Position numbers and translations under genes: made by a program. Below are positions 59,268 through 64,000 of a stretch of 64,000 nucleotides of DNA, one piece after another. The first letter of the stretch is position 1; the number at the start of each line of letters is the position of its first letter. Source of the DNA: Testudinibacter aquarius. GTDB lineage: Bacteria; Pseudomonadota; Gammaproteobacteria; Enterobacterales; Pasteurellaceae. Below the pieces are notes generated by a model. The model was not told the origin of the DNA, made no database searches, and saw nothing but the letters and a program-made list of their open reading frames with translations. The stretch is taken from assembly GCF_004342725.1 (NCBI RefSeq), contig NZ_SMCP01000002.1, forward strand, positions 301,026 to 365,025, written 5' to 3'.

Positions 59268-60830
59268 ATGAAAGAGATAAACAGCGGTGGCAGCAAGTTT
59301 TTACGCACAGTCGAATGGCTTGGAAATGCCTTACCACATCCCGTCATTCTATTCTTCTATTTTATTGTAATCCTACTTATATCTTCTGCACTGGGTGAAT
59401 ATTTTGGTGTATCAGTGTCCGATCCGCGTCCAGAGGGAGCTGCCGGACGCAGTGCGGATGGCATGATTTATGTGGTTAGTTTATTAAATCAAGATGGCAT
59501 CATTAAAATTTTGACCAATTTAGTAAAAAATTTCACTAGTTTTGCGCCACTCGGTACGGTTTTAGTTGCCTTGCTTGGGGTTGGAATTGCAGAAAAAGCC
59601 GGATTACTTTCTGCTGGAATGCGTCTAGTTGTGATGAAAGCACCCAAAAAATTGACAACTTTAGCGATTGTTTTTGCAGGAATTATGTCGAATACTGCGG
59701 CAGAATTAGGATATGTGGTATTAATTCCGTTGTCGGCTATTATTTTTCACTCGTTAGGGCGGCATCCGTTAGCCGGTTTAGCGGCAGCTTTTGCCGGAGT
59801 ATCGGGTGGATATTCTGCCAATTTATTACTTGGCACCATTGATCCACTATTAGCCGGGATAACTCAACAGGCAGCACAAATTATTGATCCGAGCTATACC
59901 GTCGGTGTTGAGGCTAATTGGTATTTTATGTTTGTCAGCACTTTTGTGATTTCAATTATCGGTTACTGGATCACCGAAAAGGTGGTCGAGCCGCAATTAG
60001 GACCTTATAATGTAACTTTAGGCAGTGATGAAATCGCAGCAAAGCAATCCTCTCAATTAACCTCGATAGAAAAGAAAGCCTTATATTATGCAACAGCCAC
60101 TTTTCTGTTTTTATGCGTTTTATTGGCATTAAGTGTGATACCGGAAAATGGTATGTTGCGGGATCCACAAACAAAATTAGTTAGCGGTTCGCCATTTTTA
60201 AAATCAATAGTTGTTTTTATTTTTATATTGTTTGCTATTCCCGGTATTGTTTATGGTTGGATAGCAAAAACAATACGCACAAATAAAGATGTGGTTGATG
60301 CCATGGCGGAATCCATGAGTACACTAGGTTTATATTTGGTGATTATTTTCTTTGCGTCTCAATTTGTCGCGTTTTTCAATTGGACTAATATTGGTCAAGT
60401 TATTGCGGTAAAAGGTGCTAATTTCTTAAATGAAATAGGATTGCATGGTGGTTTGCTGTTCATTGGGTTTATTTTAATTTGCGCTCTTATTAATTTAATG
60501 ATTGGCTCTGCTTCTGCACAATGGGCTGTTACAGCCCCGATTTTTGTGCCAATGCTAATGTTGGCAGGTTATTCACCGGAAATTATTCAAGCAGCTTATC
60601 GTATTGGTGATTCTGTAACCAATATTATTACGCCGATGATGAGTTATTTCGGTTTAATTATGGCAACAGTAATCAAATATCGTAAGGATGCTGGAGTAGG
60701 GACCTTGGTTTCTATGATGTTGCCATATTCGATAGCATTTTTAGCAGCGTGGTCAACATTGTTTTTCTTATGGGTATTTATCTTTGGTTTACCTGTTGGT
60801 CCTGGATCACCAATTCATTACCCTAGTTGA
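59268..60830 (+). CDS. abgT: AbgT-family transporter (p-aminobenzoyl-glutamate)
   Basis: This 520-residue membrane protein with about eleven hydrophobic segments belongs to the AbgT/MtrF family. Conserved stretches are VEWLGNALPHPVILFFYF near 15, LGVGIAEKAGLL near 105, SNTAAELGYVVLIPLSAIIF near 145, GGYSANLLLGTIDPLLAGITQ near 185, and ASAQWAVTAPIFVPM near 415. Members import p-aminobenzoyl-glutamate or export sulfonamides and folate breakdown products. No abgAB peptidase genes are next to it, so the physiological direction is open. It is monocistronic, with a bidirectional terminator downstream. Confidence 0.92.
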   Translation: MKEINSGGSKFLRTVEWLGNALPHPVILFFYFIVILLISSALGEYFGVSVSDPRPEGAAGRSADGMIYVVSLLNQDGIIKILTNLVKNFTSFAPLGTVLVALLGVGIAEKAGLLSAGMRLVVMKAPKKLTTLAIVFAGIMSNTAAELGYVVLIPLSAIIFHSLGRHPLAGLAAAFAGVSGGYSANLLLGTIDPLLAGITQQAAQIIDPSYTVGVEANWYFMFVSTFVISIIGYWITEKVVEPQLGPYNVTLGSDEIAAKQSSQLTSIEKKALYYATATFLFLCVLLALSVIPENGMLRDPQTKLVSGSPFLKSIVVFIFILFAIPGIVYGWIAKTIRTNKDVVDAMAESMSTLGLYLVIIFFASQFVAFFNWTNIGQVIAVKGANFLNEIGLHGGLLFIGFILICALINLMIGSASAQWAVTAPIFVPMLMLAGYSPEIIQAAYRIGDSVTNIITPMMSYFGLIMATVIKYRKDAGVGTLVSMMLPYSIAFLAAWSTLFFLWVFIFGLPVGPGSPIHYPS

Positions 60831-60840
60831 ATATAAAATA

Positions 60841-60875
60841 AAGGCTCAAAATTTTGATTTAATTTTGAGCCTTTT
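60841..60875. terminator. Bidirectional terminator between abgT and the nitroreductase gene
   Basis: AAGGCTCAAAATT pairs perfectly with AATTTTGAGCCTT. It is followed by TT and preceded by A-rich sequence, and it lies between convergent genes. Confidence 0.88.
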
Positions 60876-60898
60876 GCTTCAGATATGAGTTTTAAAAT

Positions 60899-61498
60899 TT
60901 ACCCAAAAACTTTAAAACGTTGTTCATCATCCATATACGTTTTTTCACCGGCGGCGGCTTCGATGCTGCCAAATGGCATTTGGGCGCGTAGTTTCCAGCT
61001 TGCCGGAATACCCCAAGTTTTGGCAACAGTTTCGTCGATAATTGGGTTGTAATGTTGTAAGGTTGCGCCTACTCCGGCTTCTGCTAAGGCTAACCAAACT
61101 GCATACTGTGCGATGCCGCTGGCTTGTTCTGACCAAATCGGGAAATTATCGGCATAAGCAGCAAATTGCTGTTGCAAGCCGGTTACGACTTCTTGATCTT
61201 CAAAATATAATACCGTACCGAAACCGGCTTTAAAGCAGTTGTTTACTTTGGTCTCTGTGGCGGCAAAAGCTTCTGCCGGGATCATACTGCGTAATGTATC
61301 TAATACAATGTTCCATAGCCTTTCATGTTCTGCACCGAACAAAATAACTGCGCGGGAAGATTGTGAGTTGAAAGAGGACGGCGCTTCGCGTACAGCATCT
61401 TTAATTAAAGCAGTAAGCTGATCTTGCGATAATGTAACATTTTTACCGATACTATAAATTGAACGGCGATTTTTTTGTAATGCGTTAAATTTGGACAT
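60899..61498 (-). CDS. Nitroreductase-family oxidoreductase
   Basis: A flavin-dependent reductase of 199 residues in the Frm2/YdgI-like branch of the nitroreductase family. The N-terminal NRRSIYSIGKNVTLSQDQL (FMN phosphate binding), EAPSSFNSQSSRAVIL near 37-52 and GIAQYAVWLALAEAGVGATLQHYNP near 128-152 are typical. Likely substrates are nitroaromatics, quinones or related electrophiles with NAD(P)H; the natural substrate is unknown. It has a good GGAGAA ribosome binding site and is convergent with abgT. Confidence 0.9.
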   Translation of the reverse strand: MSKFNALQKNRRSIYSIGKNVTLSQDQLTALIKDAVREAPSSFNSQSSRAVILFGAEHERLWNIVLDTLRSMIPAEAFAATETKVNNCFKAGFGTVLYFEDQEVVTGLQQQFAAYADNFPIWSEQASGIAQYAVWLALAEAGVGATLQHYNPIIDETVAKTWGIPASWKLRAQMPFGSIEAAAGEKTYMDDEQRFKVFG

Positions 61499-61775
61499 GG
61501 TGTTTTCTCCTGATTAAATGGACGTTTTTAGCATCTTATTTTGAATAATTGCAGTTGTAAATGGCGAAAATGTTGATGCATCATTTTATCACAGGAAATA
61601 ATCAGGTATAAAAGTGCGGTTTGCAAGATAATTAACTGGCAATTAAAGCAGTTTGGTGGTTATTTTTTAAATCAAGGTACTTTTTTTAAATGAAAATTTA
61701 CTATATAGTTCTCACCGTTAGATATTATCTATTCTTATTCTTTAAATAATGACAATAACTTTAGGAGGTTGAGGT

Positions 61776-63428
61776 ATGTCTCAACATAATGCAGGTATGC
61801 CGTCTTCACGTGAGACATTTTCCGGACGCCGTGCTTTTATTTTTGCGGCAATTGGATCCGCGGTTGGGTTGGGAAATATTTGGCGTTTCCCTTATGTGGC
61901 TTATGAAAATGGCGGCGGCGCATTTATTTTACCGTATGTTGTCGCACTGTTGACAGCCGGGATTCCATTGCTGTTTTTAGATTATGCTATTGGGCATAAA
62001 TATCGTGGTTCACCGCCATTGGCATTTCGTCGTTTATTTGGCGGCATGGAAACCATCGGTTGGTGGCAGGTGATGATTTGCGTGATCATCGGGTTGTATT
62101 ATGCCGTGATTATCGGTTGGGCGACGTCTTATACTTTCTTTTCCATTAATCATAGTTGGGGTGCGGATCCAAGTAGCTTCTTCTTTAATGATTACTTGAA
62201 GATGTCGAGTGAGCCGGGTGTTAGTTTTGACTTTGTGGCATCGGTAACCTGGCCTTTATTGGCGGTTTGGTTGGTCTCTATCGGTATTTTGGCATTAGGG
62301 GTACAGAAAGGTATCGCAAAATCGTCATCAATTTTCATTCCATTATTATTGTTGATGTTCCTTATTTTGGTGGTGCGTTCGCTATTTTTACCGGGCGCAG
62401 TGCAAGGGTTGGATACGCTGTTTACACCGGATTGGTCAAAATTAAGTGATGCTTCGGTTTGGGTGGCTGCATACGGGCAGATTTTCTTCTCATTGTCAGT
62501 CGGTTTCGGCATTATGTTGACTTATTCGTCTTATCTGAAGAAAAAAGAAGACTTGACGGGTTCCGGCTTGGTGGTTGGTTTTGCTAACAGCAGCTTTGAA
62601 GTATTGGCGGGTATTGGGGTGTTTGCAGCACTTGGTTTTATGGCAGCAGCGGCAGGTAAGCCGGTTTCTGAAGTGGCAGCCTCCGGTATTGGGCTAGCAT
62701 TTATTGCCTTTCCAACCATTATCTCTCAAGCACCATTTGGCGAATTAATTGGAATTTTATTCTTCGGCTCGTTGGTATTTGCCGGCTTGACTTCGCTTAT
62801 TTCAATTTTGGAGGTTATTATTGCATCAGTGCAAGATAAATTGGGGATGGGACGCGTGAAAGCAACACTGATTGTTAGTGTGCCAATGATGTTGGTTTCA
62901 GTGTTGTTATTTCCAACGACAACCGGTTTGTCGCTACTTGATGTGGTCGATTCCTATGTTAATAACTTTGGTATTGTGGCGGTTGCGTTGATTTCTGTCG
63001 TGTTCTTGGTTGCCGGTATCAGTGCGTTGCCAAGTTTGCGTAATCATTTGAATGCTTCCTCTTCGTTTCGCTTAGGACGTAAATGGCAACTCTTTGTGGG
63101 TGGTGTAACCCCGGTTATGCTGGGCTATATTTTAATTACCGAGATTGTAAAACGTTTGTCAGAAGGCTATGGTGGCTATCCAACTTGGTTTGTGAATACC
63201 TTTGGTTGGGGCATGGCAATCGGGATCGTGGTGATTTCATTCTTGTTATCGCGTTTGAATTGGTCAAAACGTTCCGGATTATATCAACATGATATTGATG
63301 GTGCGCCAGTGGCACCACCGATTTTGGATCGCCAATTGGATTATAAAGTGATTAAATTACGCGAGTCCGCTGGTTTGAGTGTAGCAACGCAAGATGGACC
63401 GGTTAATCAAATGACGGATAAAGAGTAA
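61776..63428 (+). CDS. Sodium-dependent NSS-family amino acid symporter
   Basis: A 550-residue, twelve-helix LeuT-fold transporter. TM1 shows the unwound Na+/substrate segment [29 protein letters not shown] near 26-54; TM6 and TM8 regions are recognisable ([17 protein letters not shown] near 235; [14 protein letters not shown] near 330). Its small MetS-like partner, encoded 13 bases downstream, points to the methionine/alanine importer (MetP-type) group. The ribosome binding site is AGGAGG. Confidence 0.92.
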   Translation: MSQHNAGMPSSRETFSGRRAFIFAAIGSAVGLGNIWRFPYVAYENGGGAFILPYVVALLTAGIPLLFLDYAIGHKYRGSPPLAFRRLFGGMETIGWWQVMICVIIGLYYAVIIGWATSYTFFSINHSWGADPSSFFFNDYLKMSSEPGVSFDFVASVTWPLLAVWLVSIGILALGVQKGIAKSSSIFIPLLLLMFLILVVRSLFLPGAVQGLDTLFTPDWSKLSDASVWVAAYGQIFFSLSVGFGIMLTYSSYLKKKEDLTGSGLVVGFANSSFEVLAGIGVFAALGFMAAAAGKPVSEVAASGIGLAFIAFPTIISQAPFGELIGILFFGSLVFAGLTSLISILEVIIASVQDKLGMGRVKATLIVSVPMMLVSVLLFPTTTGLSLLDVVDSYVNNFGIVAVALISVVFLVAGISALPSLRNHLNASSSFRLGRKWQLFVGGVTPVMLGYILITEIVKRLSEGYGGYPTWFVNTFGWGMAIGIVVISFLLSRLNWSKRSGLYQHDIDGAPVAPPILDRQLDYKVIKLRESAGLSVATQDGPVNQMTDKE

Positions 63429-63441
63429 TAGGAGAAGAAAA

Positions 63442-63546
63442 ATGAGTACTTCAGCAATTATTATGATGGCTATTGCGTTAGTGATTATCTGGGGTGGATT
63501 GATTGTGGCAGTGAAGCGCTTGCCGGAAGAGAAATCCGAAGATTAA
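63442..63546 (+). CDS. MetS-like small subunit of the NSS transporter
   Basis: This 34-residue ORF (MSTSAIIMMAIALVIIWGG then LIVAVKRLPEEKSED) has a strong GGAG ribosome binding site and starts 13 bases after the symporter stop. It consists of one membrane helix and a short charged tail, the pattern of the methionine/alanine importer small subunit family (MetS). In Corynebacterium MetS is needed for transport by MetP. The assignment rests on context, size and sequence pattern. Confidence 0.85.
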   Translation: MSTSAIIMMAIALVIIWGGLIVAVKRLPEEKSED

Positions 63547-63565
63547 ATATTAAACAATAAAAATC

Positions 63566-63603
63566 GGCGATAACCTGCAATTGAGTAAGTTATCGCCTTT
63601 TTT
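63566..63603 (+). terminator. Terminator after the metS-like gene
   Basis: GGCGATAAC pairs perfectly with GTTATCGCC across a 14-base loop and is followed by six T. Confidence 0.9.
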
Positions 63604-63676
63604 ATACCCGAAGAGCGGTATTTCGGATAAAAAACCATCGCTTGATAAAAAACAGAAAAAAAGTGAGAAAAAGGGG

Positions 63677-63710
63677 TTGCAAAGAATTTCTGAATGTCTA
63701 TAATGCGCAC
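63677..63710 (+). promoter_or_regulatory. rRNA operon P1-type promoter
   Basis: The -35 TTGCAA (63677-63682) and perfect -10 TATAAT (63699-63704) are 16 bases apart. The GC-rich discriminator GCGCACC follows, as in E. coli rrn P1 promoters under stringent (ppGpp) control. An A-rich tract lies upstream. Confidence 0.88.
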
Positions 63711-63755
63711 CTCACAACGACGCAGCGTTCTGAATGGAAGCGAAGCGGTTGTGAC

Positions 63756-63768
63756 TGCTCTTTAACAA
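63756..63768 (+). promoter_or_regulatory. rrn leader boxA antitermination site
   Basis: TGCTCTTTAACAA is identical to the core of the E. coli rrn boxA, bound by NusB/NusE for rRNA antitermination. Confidence 0.88.
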
Positions 63769-63927
63769 TATATCAGACAATCTGTGTGGGCACTTGTGCA
63801 AGACATTGGTGAAGTCTTACTGAGTTTCAGTGGGACGTAAAAAATAAACTAAAGTCTTAATGAGTGCTGATAGTAAATTCATAAAAATTTGTATTTAGGT
63901 CAGAGATTCATTGAGCGATTGAACTTG

Positions 63928-64000
63928 AATTGAAGAGTTTGATCATGGCTCAGATTGAACGCTGGCGGCAGGCTTAACACATGCAAGTCGAGCGGTAACG
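63928..64000 (+). rRNA. 16S ribosomal RNA (partial, 5' end)
   Basis: AATTGAAGAGTTTGATCATG begins at 63928 and continues into the universal GGCTCAG ... GCTGGCGGCAGGC and ACACATGCAAGTCGAGCGG. Only the first 73 bases are in the window. Confidence 0.97.

Larger units (their letters stand above)
63547..63927 (+). other. Spacer and rRNA operon promoter/leader region
   Basis: This non-coding stretch before the 16S gene holds the terminator of the symporter operon, an A-rich upstream segment (about 63640-63675) that may act as an UP element or FIS region, an rrn P1-type promoter and a boxA antiterminator. I see no ORF. Confidence 0.8.

Noticed and set aside
63677..63927. tRNA genes in the rRNA leader
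   Set aside because: No cloverleaf is visible upstream of the 16S gene; spacer tRNAs, if any, would lie after 16S, outside the window.

Overview
The window comes from a gammaproteobacterium of the family Pasteurellaceae. The 9-base DNA uptake signal AAGTGCGGT (or its complement ACCGCACTT) occurs about sixty times by eye, roughly one per kilobase. This is the Haemophilus/Pasteurella/Aggregatibacter (Hin) form, not the Actinobacillus pleuropneumoniae (Apl) form. Gene order and protein sequences (mnmG-rsmG-atp operon, mioC, glpABC, selAB, def-fmt-rsmB-trkA-mscL) fit this family. I cannot name the species.

Layout. 1-11.2 kb: 5' two thirds of adhE (minus strand, cut by the window edge), rraB, a subtilisin-type autotransporter, a shikimate permease (shiA), a MarC-family protein, the ABC-F ATPase yheS, a GNAT acetyltransferase and recX. 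11.3-15.6 kb: anaerobic glycerol-3-phosphate dehydrogenase operon glpABC with a GlpR-type operator. 15.6-22.8 kb: rsmD, dusA, tktA, sodC and msrPQ, interspersed with three copies of a small inverted-repeat (MITE-like) element that has no transposase; one copy abuts the sodC ribosome binding site. 22.9-33.5 kb: the complete F-type ATP synthase operon atpIBEFHAGDC, rsmG and mnmG, then a GATC-rich region with DnaA boxes that is very probably the chromosomal origin oriC, then mioC. 33.5-37.8 kb: trkH, a second inverted-repeat element, a Fic protein with a LexA-type box upstream, and a P4-like integrase beside the selenocysteine tRNA gene (selC): a small, old integrative island. 37.8-47.9 kb: selA-selB, def-fmt-rsmB-trkA, mscL, a secreted protein that looks like a fusion of two different lysozyme inhibitor domains (PliG-like and MliC-like), and a FUSC-type membrane protein. 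47.9-54.6 kb: an AT-rich block without uptake signals, carrying a GntR regulator divergent from dgoK-dgoA-dgoD and a three-gene TRAP transporter: a D-galactonate catabolic operon, probably acquired. 54.7-64 kb: dprA, hicAB, yrdD, tsaC, a RimJ/RimL-like acetyltransferase, aroE, abgT, a nitroreductase, an NSS-family symporter with its tiny MetS-like partner, and the promoter, leader and first bases of a 16S rRNA gene.

How the parts work together. Energy and carbon metabolism dominate (AdhE fermentation, GlpABC anaerobic respiration, transketolase, ATP synthase, galactonate use via the DeLey-Doudoroff route). Several genes act at the envelope against host or oxidative stress: SodC, MsrPQ, the dual lysozyme inhibitor and the subtilisin autotransporter. 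CRP-like sites precede adhE, tktA and the galactonate operon, which suggests shared carbon control.

The observations most worth a second look are the PliG-MliC fusion, the TA-flanked MITE family and its position on the sodC leader, the SOS-type box upstream of fic in the selC island, and the uptake-signal desert that marks the galactonate island.
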